From: Fasciola hepatica
Lineage: Eukaryota; Platyhelminthes; Trematoda; Plagiorchiida; Fasciolidae
DNA length: 64,000 bases
Direction: 5' to 3'
NCBI GenBank assembly: GCA_948099385.1
Contig: CANUEZ040000108.1
Location: forward strand, 382,001-446,000
Shown: positions 1-10,714 of the stretch, one piece after another
How the letters are laid out: each line of letters starts with the position of its first letter
Numbering within the stretch: position 1 is the stretch's first letter
Position numbers and translations under genes: made by a program
Notes under the pieces: model-generated
The model's input: only the letters and a program-made list of their open reading frames with translations
Database searches by the model: none
What the model was told of the DNA's origin: nothing

Positions 1-432
1 CTAATCAGATATATGGTCCAAATAAAATATACCAAGTCATCAGAATTCGTAAACAAGTACCACCAATCGATTTTTCACTGTCCAATCAAATAAAGGACCT
101 TTCACAAATTATCATTCATTCTCATCATCTTCTTTACACTGTATGAAGTGGGTATTTCCCTTGGACGCACAATGTGGGACTGTGTACAGTTTTAGTTCGT
201 TCTAGTTCATATCTGTTAATTTCTTCCTTGAAACATGCAATGAAACCCTCATGAGAATCTCTATTATATGACTCAAGAAATGCTATACTTTTTAAAACTC
301 AAAAGTTAGTTGATTTAATATGGATGTAGGCAAACTTATTTCACAAATTTTCGGGCTTCCGTATCCAACCTACGTGAGGGTGGCTTTAGGCTCTTTAACT
401 GCCATGTAAACAAGATGCACCAAATAATTGTT

Positions 433-766
433 TTACAAATCCTTGAACAATTTTATTCCAGTTAGAATAGATTCTTTCATTTGTTCGGTGCTATAATTAT
501 CCGTCACACTGAATTCAGAAAACACTTTTGAGGTCATCACAGGCAAAGGGGATGGTTTCACAGTTCTCGTTAATCCTTGTTCCCCAACTGTTTCAAACAA
601 AAATGGGCGGTTCTTTTTTTCCAAGACCTTTAAAACTCCATCCGGCAAAGTTTGAACTTTAAAATTCTCTTACTTTTCCGTTGACCTGGTTGTTGACGAG
701 TAGGGCCTTGATCGCCTTTATACGTCGAACATATTCTAATTGTTTATATTTCCAATAGTTAAAAAA
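433..766 (-). CDS. C-terminal two exons of an unrecognised protein
   Basis: Two open blocks fit one minus-strand model. Exon 766-674 (31 codons, Lys/Arg-rich, containing YVRRIKAIKAL) follows a CAG acceptor with a T-rich tract and ends at GTAAGAG, a good donor. A 46-nt intron (673-628) ends in AAAG, then exon 627-433 runs 64 codons to a TAA stop (ending GIKLFKDL). Both junctions are phase 0. The residue mix, basic helix then mixed polar, looks coding, but I recognise no domain. The weak point is the AAAG acceptor, which has little pyrimidine. Exons further upstream on this strand are not identified with certainty; 6999-7096 is a possible one. Confidence 0.4.
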
Positions 767-772
767 CTGAAC

Positions 773-2540
773 AAAATGGTTTGCGCAACAGTATAATTTG
801 ACGGATTGAAACGAACAGCCAAGCTATAATTTAGTCTCAAGGACAGCAGTTGTGCAGTTGAAGAATCAAACACTTTCGATAACGTGTCTAATCTGTAAGT
901 CCATCCAGGGGAATAACAATCCTTTCCTGTTCGCTTTCCGATCAATCATTCCGCGTATTTGATTTGACTGGTGTTGTTCTCAGTGCAATCGATGCTTAAT
1001 TTCTGGAAGATTTCTGAAGCAAAACCAACGCGTACACTACCAGTTTTTTTTTCAATTCTCTCCATCCGGTTGCTGAGGCAGACGAAATGCTGCTTAGCCG
1101 ATTCGCGAAACACCTTTTATCTATTCCCTACCAGTTTACTCTAGTTGTATTGGCACTGCTAAAAGCGTCTCTGTGGCAAACAAATAGGTTGACTCAAATG
1201 GAACTGGAGTTTTTATTATTTTTCACTTAACCTTTTATTATTAACATTGGACAGAACCACTGAGGTTAGCAAACTTCGCAGGAGAATCAATATGCTGACA
1301 TTTGGAGTGACTGGAAACAAAATTCTTCAAGGCAGTTTCTGAATATAGTGAAAATTGTTAACATTTGTAACTCACTCATTTGCTATTATCAAAACTTTGT
1401 ATACACAAAACCTCTTATGAAGTGTTCATAGATGAAACTTGTGGTTTGGACCATCTCGAAAGTCTTTCAGATGGAAATATGCACGCAAAATTGGAAACAG
1501 CAGTCTTCAAAACAAATACGTATCTGAATAAATCTCCCCTATCGAGTTGTTTATTAAGTCACTCAAATAAAGTACGCTGTTGTGAATAAACGGAGGGTAG
1601 ACCAATAAATCAGAACTGGCAACTCGTATTTTGTTTTCAATTTATGTGAAGTTCCACTCACAAGGTCTGTTTGATACGTGTCAGCCTTTTCTGTTTGACC
1701 TCTGTTTGCATATTATCACTTTCACACGATTTGTACAGTTTGATGAACACGCAACAATGAATTCATTTAGGTTATCATTTATTCACAGAAAATGAGCAGA
1801 AGGCATTTTGGGTTGTTTCGTGATTTCTGAACAGTTGCTTCTGATCTAACAGATTTCGCAGTAAAGGCTGTCTAACACGATAGTATATGCAATGCCAGTA
1901 TACTGCCAATCAGCGACAAAACCTAAGCTATGCTGTCACTTGCTGCTGGCGTATATAAGCTTCATTCAATTGACCTGAATTAATATCAACAGAGAAATTA
2001 CGATTGTAATATCCGTGTTCTCGAAAATTTGGAATCTTTCTTTCTGACCGCCTGAGGACTGTGTCAAATAGACTTGCTAATGTGTTAATCCGCTGCGGCG
2101 GACCGGCTAATTTTCTTTGGTTTACTGTTCAAACAGCAGACGAAGTCACACAATGAACTTTTAGCTAATTTTGGACTGCAGACTTGTCCGGCCGCTTATT
2201 TTCAAGTAACCTCGGAATACGTTTTCCCAATGATTCTTGGCGTTGAAATGGTCATCTATTGTCATAGTAACTCAACAAATGCAGACGAGACAGAATAAGC
2301 AGCCTTCAGGCCTTTCTTTCTTTAGTGATGCAAATTTGAGAAAAACGTTCTTAGACTAATTAGGCACTCAATCTGCAAAATTTTTCGCACGATGGTTATT
2401 TGGAACCTGATTTGGTAGGAAGCTTTCGCTTGGAGTTAACGGGGCTGGTACCGTGTCTCCATTCGAAGCTGCCGGGCATCTCTGGCTGTCCTAGAGGTCG
2501 ACATCTGTACAAGATTACCTTGGTGATTCGGATCAGTTCG
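773..2540. other. gene-less stretch
   Basis: AT-rich sequence with short frames of fewer than 70 codons in both strands (for example 736-945 minus and 1380-1589 plus). None has convincing splice flanks on both sides. I see no repeat or RNA feature here. Confidence 0.5.
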
Positions 2541-2550
2541 GACGGGAGCG

Positions 2551-2760
2551 AGGTGGCGCAGTGGTAACCCATACGCCTTCGAGATGGAAGGGCCCGGGTT
2601 CCAACTTTGGATGTGGCGGAGGATATGCACCACTGATGAGCTCCAACAAGAGCGAAACTTGAGTCTGGTTCTTCCGAGTGCAGGTTGGTCGGATGATCTG
2701 AGGTTTGTGCGTGAAAGTTGGAGTCCGAAGGACAGTCAGCTTAACAAAAATTCGGAATTC
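2551..2760 (+). repeat. tRNA-derived SINE with embedded hammerhead ribozyme
   Basis: The element opens with a tRNA-like head. A box A match (TGGCGCAGTGG, 2554-2564) is followed 32 bases later by a box B match (GGTTCCAAC, 2597-2605), the internal promoter of RNA polymerase III. Directly behind it lies a complete hammerhead fold (2601-2688). This head-plus-ribozyme order is the architecture of the schistosome Sm-alpha SINE family. The right end is uncertain: I see no clear poly-A tail or target-site duplication, so the boundary is approximate. Open frames across it (2436-2633 minus, 2584-2865 plus) are shadows. Confidence 0.75.
2601..2688 (+). ncRNA. hammerhead ribozyme, type I
   Basis: All core elements are present in order: CTGATGA (2633-2639), GAAA (2654-2657) and a GTC cleavage triplet (2663-2665). 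Stem II is GCTC/GAGC (2640-2643 with 2650-2653) closed by a six-base loop. Stem III is minimal, two base pairs (A2657-T2664, C2658-G2663) with a TTGA loop, as is usual in SINE-borne hammerheads. Stem I pairs ACCA (2629-2632) with TGGT (2666-2669). After a five-base bulge on the 5' side (2624-2628) it continues as CGGAGGA (2617-2623) with TCTTCCG (2670-2676), one G-U pair included. CCAAC (2601-2605) can pair with GTTGG (2684-2688) at the outer end. The predicted cut is after C2665. The box B of the tRNA-like head shares its last bases with the outer stem. Confidence 0.8.
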
Positions 2761-2765
2761 TTCTA

Positions 2766-3580
2766 CGATTCGGAAGTGATTCTAACACCGATCTCGATTG
2801 AACACGAAGGCTTACATGGGCATCACCCACGACTTAATGACAGGTGCGCCTTCAAGCACTTTTAATCCGAGGGCCTCATGGTATCATGAACAGAAAGCAA
2901 ATAAATATGACTGGTGTTCGACCATGGTTCGTGAAGTGCCCTCTGCGTCCTTCTTGAGGGATCGATCTAGGCAGGTAGCGCGCACTCGGTACCCAAAAAG
3001 GAGAGTCACCAGAGCTTTGGTGTATAACCTCCTCGTAACTGATAACTTTGAGCATCTAAGTTAATTCAGTCACTGTCCAAACCTGCCAGACCAAATTTAT
3101 TATTTCCACTGCACAGTGGTGAGACACTACTAATACTTATTGTAGCCCGCTCTTTGTTTGTTCTCAATGATTTCTATGGGAACAAGCACAAACATGAAAA
3201 ACTGATTACAATCTTCGGCAATTTATGTATGATATAAATAAAATATCGTTCTGCCAGCTGAGTTACGAAGAGTAATTAACAGAAATTCGGCAGTTCAAGC
3301 TCAATTAACGAACAAAATGGAATTACCATAGTTTACCAAAATACGAGTGCATCTGTTCAGCTTGGAATACGTGAACAGTGACCGTACAAGATAAGTTTCT
3401 CATTTACGAAGCTGGTTACCACCACTTTCGATTTTTACTTCCATTTAATTTATTAGTGCAAAAACCCTTCAGAAGAAGCATCATTTATTGTATTGTCTTT
3501 ATCATCACCGTTATCACGAAATATGCTCTACTTTAATTGAAAATACCATTTCATATTAGATACTGTGTTCCACCTCTGCA
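2766..3580. other. gene-less stretch
   Basis: Mostly AT-rich. The open frame 2798-3064 (plus) continues out of the SINE and has no good splice flanks. Nothing else is supported. Confidence 0.45.
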
Positions 3581-3584
3581 TCAG

Positions 3585-3633
3585 AGAAAAAATGTTTGTG
3601 AAATACTCAGTTCGCTCAACCAATTTTAACCTG
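3585..3633 (+). CDS. possible 5' coding exon
   Basis: A pyrimidine-rich acceptor (ending TGCATCAG at 3584) is followed by an ATG at 3592 and 14 open codons (MFVKYSVRSTNFNL). These end at CTG|GTAAGTGA, a near-perfect donor, in phase 0. It is too short to judge by composition and no downstream partner was identified, so this rests on the two splice signals and the ATG. Confidence 0.3.
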
Positions 3634-3904
3634 GTAAGTGACTGTTTTGACTGGGAAAGTACCTAAATATCGCTGTTCATAGATTATTGTGGGATTTCTT
3701 GCTGCATATTACTAGCACGAACCTCTCGCTCTCGAGGGGGAGGAATTATGGTTCTAAAAACCAAACTTATGTTTTTTTCTTCTTCTTATGATATTTTCTC
3801 CACTTGCACTCCGATTAAACCGGTTTGCTAGTTTTCACGTATGCTCACGCTAGCTACTGATTTTCTACGGAACGAGGTCTTTTTAATTATATGTAGCTCC
3901 TTGA

Positions 3905-4162
3905 TCACGTGATTTCCATTCGGATCTCAACAAGCATTTCATCATAAGCTTTTGAAAGTTTTGCTACTTGAGACGAATGATCATTCATTGCACGGTTTGA
4001 AGGAGTGAACACATGACCAAATACTTTAACCTTCTCCTTTAACATAATCATCACACCTTTGATGCAAGTGGTTTCACTTAAAGGGGTCAGCTTAAAGAAT
4101 AATGATTTCCCAATCAAAAGACTGAATATCGCATGAACCCCTTCGAGATAACCAAACAACAT
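3905..4162 (-). CDS. candidate exon, unrecognised
   Basis: An 85-codon open block on the minus strand with a coding-like mix; the end reads KLSKAYDEMLVEIRMEI. A TTCAG acceptor lies inside it, about 39 bases from its 5' end. The only donor at the 3' end is GTGATC, which is weak; a stronger internal donor follows CATCAAAG. It could belong to the same minus-strand gene as 433-766. Chance is a real alternative. Confidence 0.28.
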   Translation of the reverse strand: MLFGYLEGVHAIFSLLIGKSLFFKLTPLSETTCIKGVMIMLKEKVKVFGHVFTPSNRAMNDHSSQVAKLSKAYDEMLVEIRMEIT

Positions 4163-6400
4163 CCAGTCCGATCAGATTTATTTCGTTGCAATCGGAAAGC
4201 CACTAGCATTCCTTTATGTTTCTTCTCTGTTTGTTTTTGTTTTTTTTTAGGGTGGAACAGGATTGCTGTACCTATCCATTAGTTTTAGTGCGCATAACTC
4301 TCACTAAAGTAGTCTCAACTGGATGATTTGTTAATTTGCGTACACGTTGGTGCTGATGAAGAATCTTCCACAACATAACACAAATAGCTACCAATGCGAA
4401 ATAATGACAGAATGAATTGCTGTTTTTCCTATATTGACGGCCAAACTAGATTTTCGGATTGTAAACTTGAAACTTACGAGAAAAAAGAGGTGTTATTCTG
4501 TTTCATGTCACTGAACACAGTTCTCAAGATGAGTCAAACAGCAGTATCCGAAGGACAGGTTGTCGTATATCTTGCTTGGATGACGCGGACCAACGCGTGA
4601 TATTTTACAACCAAAACTGAAGTGGGGATAAAAAGCAAAATGCCTCAGAAGGATGTCATTGTAGCGGTCCCATGAGAACGATTCTGATGCGGAAGATCAA
4701 TCCAGTGGCAAACAGTTGTCTCACTCAAGCTAATCTCTGTGATCCATTATTTTCTGTTTTCTTGACAGCACTGCGACGGATTACACCAGCAGACGGATTT
4801 TCTTCTAACAGTTTTATGCTTGCTTCCAATCTCAAAGAGAGCTTCTCGGTGAGGTCTGTCAGGAAAACTATCTGACTATTTTTGAATTACGAAGCCATAG
4901 ACTCGACTAAATGTATGTGGCAGGTGGGACGCGAACGTTTCTTTTGATTTGCGATCAGGAAGCAATATGTTCGCCCCCTTAAATTTTCATGTGAACACGG
5001 AACTAGTAAACAAGAATTTTTCCAAACTAGGGTAGAATTTCCTTTCTAGCTCGTCCAAAGGTGGTTCTAAAAATCCAATTAGTAGAGTGATGAACTAGAA
5101 AATGTTTTCTTGACCTCAAAAGCACGAACAAAAGAGAGTTCGAAATAAACTTGATTATCATATTAGTTCTCTTTGTTAACCGCGTATATCTAACCATTGT
5201 CTGCATAATTTTTTGAGGATAACTTCTTATTTGTCGTTTATAATGACAACGATAATGATGAGGTCCTTTTGCCAACGGTTTACCGGGACACATAAAAAGG
5301 TCAAACCGAGTTTTCGCGAATCACTCAAAGAAACGATTGTTTGATTTTAATAAAAACCTGTGATAAATGACTGTGGAATCAGTGGAGGATTATTGCTGTC
5401 TCCTTGAATTATAAATGAGGCCGTCGTAATTCCTGCTAAACGAGTCGGGTGTGACGTTCTCTCTACTGAATACAGAAGGATTTGGCAAAATGGCTTCAGC
5501 TGCAAGATTTGGTGCTCGCCTTCTGCGTAGATTAGGTCATTTACGAGCTTGTATTTTTGTCCCTTTAGTCAAATGATTAGTGAAGCAAATTTTCTAAATG
5601 CAGGTGACAAAAAGAGTGAATGTGCATCAGAACAAAGAGCCCACCAGTGCATTTGAGAAAAGCAATTCGGATAACTTATTGTCCGTATCTTGTTGTGCTC
5701 TTTTAAATATATTGAGCAAACCGACTTCATGAAGGTCACATCAATAAGAATTTTTGATTCTACGATCGGGAATTTTTACAAGGTTTACTTCTGCTGTTGC
5801 CCATAATTTAAAAAGTAAACTTTTCCTCCGCTATTATTCTATGTAATCGTGATATAACAAGTAGTTTTCAGATAATAATGAGGGTGGTTGAGTGTTTACA
5901 AAGGCACCGTAGCCAGTTTTTTTAGGGAGCAAAATATGGTCTCTACCGAAGAGTCATTATCATCCAGTTCCTATAGTAGTTAACTTACTAAATAATACTC
6001 CTTAATACTTGGCGATTTTTATGCCGATGATTTGCGTCACTGTATCAAAGGCAAGTTTCCACCTCCTTCCGAATATCCGGTTTCAGCCCCAACGAAGCTA
6101 TCCAACGGGCTGTCACTCCGGCGTGACTTGATAACGTAACTGAATGTAATTACACTGGTCCCAAACTACAGGGATAGATTAGATGGTTCTTTTTACCAAA
6201 GCTCAAAGAACTATTTTCACGCACCAAACAGCTAGCTACTCACGAGTTATTTTTTCGCTAATCAAGATGTGTATAACTTGGTAAAACATCAATAAAAACA
6301 CGAGTTTTAGGTGAATGTGTTATCAGCGATCGCTTATATGAGATCGATACGTCAGAAGACATTTGCACAATTCACCATTATTATCATTGTCGAACGTGCA
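4163..6400. other. gene-less stretch
   Basis: Several open frames of 65-90 codons (4394-4600 plus, 4672-4875 plus, 5027-5293 minus) lack splice flanks on both sides. A short FYADDL-like reading near 6018-6035 is discussed under rejected items. No repeats noticed. Confidence 0.45.
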
Positions 6401-6407
6401 TCATTAC

Positions 6408-6555
6408 CCTGCAAATAACAATACTAGACTGCTGAGTCTTTGGAAAACAGTCTCTTTCCCTTTTGTCCTAATCTTAGTGAGATAAAGGAACCTTTCAAAA
6501 ATTGACAGAGAAAATCTGAGGAACTCAACACAACCAAAGGTTTCCATCACCAATC
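6408..6555 (-). CDS. candidate exon, unrecognised
   Basis: An open block of 48 codons between a TCAG acceptor (upstream tract CTTCTTTCATT) and a GTAATG donor at 6407. It reads as mixed hydrophobic and basic residues (for example SIFERFLYLTKIRTKGKE). Its phase does not join directly to the neighbouring exon candidate 6999-7096, so an intermediate exon or a different gene would be required. Confidence 0.3.
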
Positions 6556-6998
6556 CTGATCCATCGACCAATGAAAGAAGTCGGTTTAGAAATATATGCC
6601 CATTATCTTTCATGTTTTGATGCTTCTGAGGTCTGAAGGCTGTGTGCCGTCTACCATTTCGGTTATGAAGCCTGTCTTCATCGTATTACCAGCGTTATCT
6701 ACAACGGCCACAATTTATTCAGAAATTAATTAGATACGTGTACTGATAAGCTTTCAGTGTACGACTTCACCATCGTGAGCAATATTGGGCTACGATAGCA
6801 GCGAACATATAAATACGTATAAATATATATTACTTTAGATTGGAGTGGTATGTCTCACTCTCCGATTGTCTACAGATGGACTGCGAAACCGGTAATACCA
6901 CACTACTTGGTACTTGTCTTATCTTTCATCTTATAGCTCGATGTTATTTCTAACTTATTTGCAGATTTTATGCTGCTTTTAAGTTTCTGATCTTCTAC

Positions 6999-7096
6999 CT
7001 GGAATAGGGTCAAATAACTTGAAGCCTTTAGATAATCTATATCAACCATGCGGTCTTCTAAACGTTCAGTGTTGATTCTTATACCCAACGGAGTGG
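6999..7096 (-). CDS. exon with strong splice sites, unrecognised
   Basis: The acceptor is textbook: TTTCTGATTTCTAATCAG directly precedes base 7096. The donor after 6999 is CAG|GTAGAAG. Of the three frames only one is open through the 98 bases; it enters with two leftover bases and leaves in phase 0 with 32 codons (containing NTERLEDRMVDIDYL). This acidic/polar helix-like segment is plausible protein but matches no family I know. Confidence 0.45.
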
Positions 7097-7689
7097 CTGA
7101 TTAGAAATCAGAAACAAAATAACAACACCAGAAAGAAATATCAGGGAAACTCCAAAGTTTTATTTCTTATAATTTCTACAGAGGCGGTAAGCTAGTTCAA
7201 TTAGAGCAGTTGTATTATTTGCCCCAGTCAAATGATATAAAATAAAATCAATTATTTTGTGATCAGAAATAGAAATCTTAACAAGATCAAATCAGACAAG
7301 TATGAAAGGGTTTGATATTAAATAGAAAATTAGCTTTATGGCCAAGAGATAAACAATATAATAACCGTGGTGGTAAGGAAACATGTCCGAGTGATGAATT
7401 CACGAAAAAAGAGACGCCTATCAAGATCCCTTATGGATTAGTTCATGGCTTCCTGTTGAAAATTGGTCTTCCAGAATCAGTCTGACTGTTGGTGCGCTTG
7501 TAGCTTGGATCAAATTTTTCCTTGCTTGCCGTGGGGAAATTTTTCGGATCAACCAGTCGTTTTGTCACAGCATCGTTTGAAACTTTCTACAACAAAAGAA
7601 TATGAGCAGGAAGTGTTTATTTTACTGATAACGGTATTGCTGACAGAGATTTAAAAATTCCAAATCACTAGACTAAATCGACCGTTAAA

Positions 7690-8579
7690 TGAACATTGCA
7701 TCGCTTTCGTGTTCCGATGAGTGAGCAATTGCCAATAATCAGAATTTTGGAACCGTCATTCAAAAAAGGAAAATGCTGAAGTCAATTTTTCCGTTAGTCC
7801 TAGCTTGAATGGCTTTTCCGTACTTATCTCAGTACCAGAGTCGTACACTCGTTCCCGGAAAATAGTAACCACCAGACAAAAGCTCCTTTCAACTTGCACA
7901 AGTGTTCCCAAAAACCTCTCGATTCACTGCGAAAGTGAGACGAGATTTTCACAACACGATGATAGTTAGTTGAATAAAAACCGGTAAAATGGAGAGGTTT
8001 TTCTTGAATTACCACCGATCTTTTCATTTCATCTCTGGTCTGTTAGACAATTTCATTGTCAAACAAAAAAACAGACCATAAAATGTCGGAAAAGTTGAGT
8101 AACAATTAAAGATGCAGTAAATTTCCAGCGGTATTCCATTGGCTACCTTTCCGGTGGCTTTTCTGATAGCTTTAACACTGTTCCAGTGAAGAAATAGTGG
8201 CACTCTGATATCCACAGATTATCCCTCTCATCCAAATGGACTTCAGCTTGATGGGACAGAAAAGAAATTAAGGGAAAATTAGCCGTACGCTTAATATCAC
8301 CGATAGTATTTGTTGTTATCCTCTTTGTTCTACCTTCGGATTTATAGGTTACATTGAAAACTGTAGCTGTACTTTTCGTCAACGTCATTGCATTATTTAT
8401 TCACTCTCAGGGGATACTAAATACCTTGTGTATTACTTGGTAATGCATTTTATCGAAATACCCACAGATCTGCTTTCAATAAATCGGCTTCCATCATCCT
8501 CTCTGGGTAACACTAAAGATAATGAAACTTCCGGTTCCAACAGCGAGGTAAAGGCGTCGAGGAAGTTGGATCGTTGCAA
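7690..8579. repeat. tandem duplication, unit A
   Basis: This unit aligns base for base with the adjoining unit B (8580-9503) at roughly two-thirds identity by eye; landmarks such as ACACTGTTCCAGTG and CAATGGGAGTT-like blocks recur in order. The junction is sharp: unit A begins (in minus-strand sense) at TTGCAACGATCC, 8579, whose counterpart inside unit B is at 9503, giving a period of 924 bp. The inverted copy at 49-50.8 kb lacks unit A and ends exactly at this junction, so the tandem copy is specific to the left arm. Confidence 0.75.
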
Positions 8580-8639
8580 CGACAAAAATAAGTGAACAAT
8601 TAGGTTATTCGCGACCAATACTTTATGATTCTCGATCAC
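7824..8639 (-). CDS. four-block spliced reading frame in tandem unit A
   Basis: Consecutive blocks splice in agreeing phase. An open block from 8639 ends at 8462 (donor GTATTT). Intron 8461-8367; exon 8366-8301 (66 nt). Intron 8300-8247 (54 nt, with a long pyrimidine tract before CATCAAG); exon 8246-8147 (32 codons, containing DERDNLWISECHYFF). Intron 8146-7927, ending CTCACTTTCGCAG; exon 7926-7824 runs to a TAA stop (33 codons, containing GAFVWWLLFSG, a possible short membrane segment). The first block has no clear acceptor because it starts at the duplication junction, so the model is 5'-truncated. The two sister copies carry a frameshift, stops, a 39-nt deletion over the first donor and a CAG-to-CCG change at the last acceptor. 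Between copies, substitutions are not concentrated at third positions of this frame, so selection is unproven. Confidence 0.4.
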
Positions 8640-9731
8640 CTACCAAAGGTCTTTCCAATTTTTAGGCTGCATCCTGTTTCTTGTTTCGATGAGCCAGCAA
8701 TTCCCAATAATCGGAATCCTAGAAACGCATTGAAAATCAAGTCAATCAATGGGAGTTTTTCTGTTTGCCGTGGTCTAAAGCAATTTTCCGTATAACTCTA
8801 CGAGCAATAACGTCAAACACGAATCCACTTAACAATAGCTAGCATAGGGATAGCGATTTCCAAATCTGAATATTTCCTCCCCAAAATGCTTCTATCCACG
8901 GCGAAAGTGAAGCCGAATTTTCAACGCCGAGTGTTGATTAACTGGAAGGGAACAAGGGAAGTAGAAGGGGTTTTCTTGAATCACAGCAGATCTTTTCACT
9001 TCACCTTTCGTCTATTCTACGATTTCGCTGTTAAGCTAAACAAATCAGACAAAAAAATGTCACTGAAGTTAGGTGTCAATTCAAGACGCTGTCAGAGTCT
9101 GATCACCTTCAGATGCCCACTTTTCCGCCGGCTTCAAAGATCGCTTTCACACTGTTCCAGTGCACAAGTAGTGCTACTGTGATATCCATAGATTATCTCT
9201 CGCATCCAAGTATATGAGAACCTGATGATACAGAGTAGAAATTACGGTAAAATAGTAGTATATATAATACTACTGGTATTATTTGTCGTTGTCATCTTTG
9301 TTCCACCTTCGTATTTTTCGGTTATATCAAAAACACTAATGATATTTTTCGTCTACGTCATCCATTATATATTCACTCGCAAGGGACGCTGAATACTTTG
9401 TGTAATATTTTGTAATGCATCCTCTGTGGGTGACACTAAAGACAATAAAACTTCCGGTTTCAAACAGTGAGTTACAAGCTCCGAGGAAGTGGGATCGTTG
9501 CAAACATATGGATAGAATTACTTTCATAGAACACACAGGTATAGAACACCCTGACAACATTTCTTTGATTATCGAGGCTTTGCTACTGCCCGGAGGTTCG
9601 GCTTGTAGCCATTCAAGAGATAATTTCAGTTCAGATGACGAATAGTCAGATGGCCACAGCACAGTCATTGCGTCCGTCCAGTAAACGGAAACATGTATGA
9701 GATTCTCATGAGTGCCTTTCATCTCAGACAA
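8580..9731 (-). pseudogene. degenerate sister copy of the unit A frame (unit B)
   Basis: Homologous to unit A but broken: one extra base in the segment matching the first block, a deletion of about 39 bases that removes the donor, an extra base and TAA in the 100-nt exon, and CCG instead of CAG at the final acceptor. The longest remaining frame, 9731-9336 (131 codons, containing WPSDYSSSELKLSLEWLQ), also covers sequence upstream of where unit A begins, so it may preserve the missing 5' part of the ancestral frame. It differs from the copy at 49.7-50.1 kb by amino-acid-changing substitutions as well as silent ones, which argues against strong constraint. Confidence 0.45.
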
Positions 9732-10279
9732 AGTTACCCGGAAACAGTGGCCAGAGACGTATTTAAAATGCTTTGGTTTCCAGCCTCGTATTACTCTTGC
9801 ATGACGTTCTTCTTATTCGTAAAATAATGCTAACAGCTTAGTTATCCTAAAAGAAAAAGGGGAATTTCTGCAACAAATAGGCAAGTATCACTGACAGAGG
9901 TGGAAGGCTATTTCACAGAAAGTTCTTGTCCGCGGACTTTACCGGTCTGACTCGACCACTTTGCATACCTGGAAATATCTCAGTTTTCGGTTTCTTGCTG
10001 GAACAGATTTTTTTCAAAGGCTACTTTTCCCAAAATTGTTTTATTGCTTGTAGTTTTATTATATACATTGAAAACACCCTCTCCTAAATACAACATATCT
10101 CAAAATAGTCGTGATATTCGGCTCTCGTCAAAAAGTTATTGCTCCGGCAGAAAACATTATTCTAATATTTGTGGTATTACTAGCCATACCTTTCAGCTGA
10201 ACTTACAAGCAAGCCAGAAAATGGAAGATATGATTCCAAATTGGGTTACCTTCTGAGGCAGAAATAGTATGTGCAACTA

Positions 10280-10714
10280 CTACAGCCTGACAAAATGTTG
10301 TCCTGGTGAGCATTTACACCTCATACATATTTTATGCCCCCAGTGTGCTACTCCAGCTATTCTGCATTCCATCTGGCATTCATTTCCATGTCCACGGTAT
10401 TTAATGCACCATGTTTCCGATAGTGACATTCCATTGGTGAGCATCCAGCTTCTCAGACTGCGAATCCCAAAGGGGTTGTTCCGTCTTAGGCTATTTTCAG
10501 ACTCAAAAAAAGAGTAAGCTATTCTGACTGAAGCTTTCCACGGCGTTAACACTGCTTGATTCTGACCCCATTCTCCGAAGTCTCGCTTAGCGTTTCTGTG
10601 CGTGCATAGCCACATAGAAAGACGCGTGAATTGATCAGCGTTGTGGAGAACGCCAACGATGAATGGTGTTTTGTAACCACTTACAGAAACTGAGCGGCAC
10701 CAGCGAGTTTTCAC
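10280..10714 (-). pseudogene. open frame of 144 codons shared by both arms of the inverted duplication
   Basis: An uninterrupted minus-strand frame with several Cys and Trp residues. The matching stretch of the right arm (plus strand, about 48465-48700) translates in the same register: GYKTPFIVGVL here against GGHKAEFVVGVL there, and EYDVK against EYDLK. The partner is interrupted by stops. Register-keeping similarity suggests the ancestor was coding, either a gene exon or a mobile-element open frame. I recognise no domain. No splice signals were assigned with confidence. Confidence 0.4.

Noticed and set aside
6015..6050. FYADDL reading resembling the reverse transcriptase catalytic motif.
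   Set aside because: Stops lie close upstream, the following residues do not fit any reverse transcriptase family I know, and no other domain is nearby.
9215..9245. CTGATGA, a three-base-pair stem and GAAA in both arms of the inverted duplication, hammerhead-like.
   Set aside because: No stem III closing with a cleavage triplet and no stem I complement could be found, and unit A has lost the core bases.
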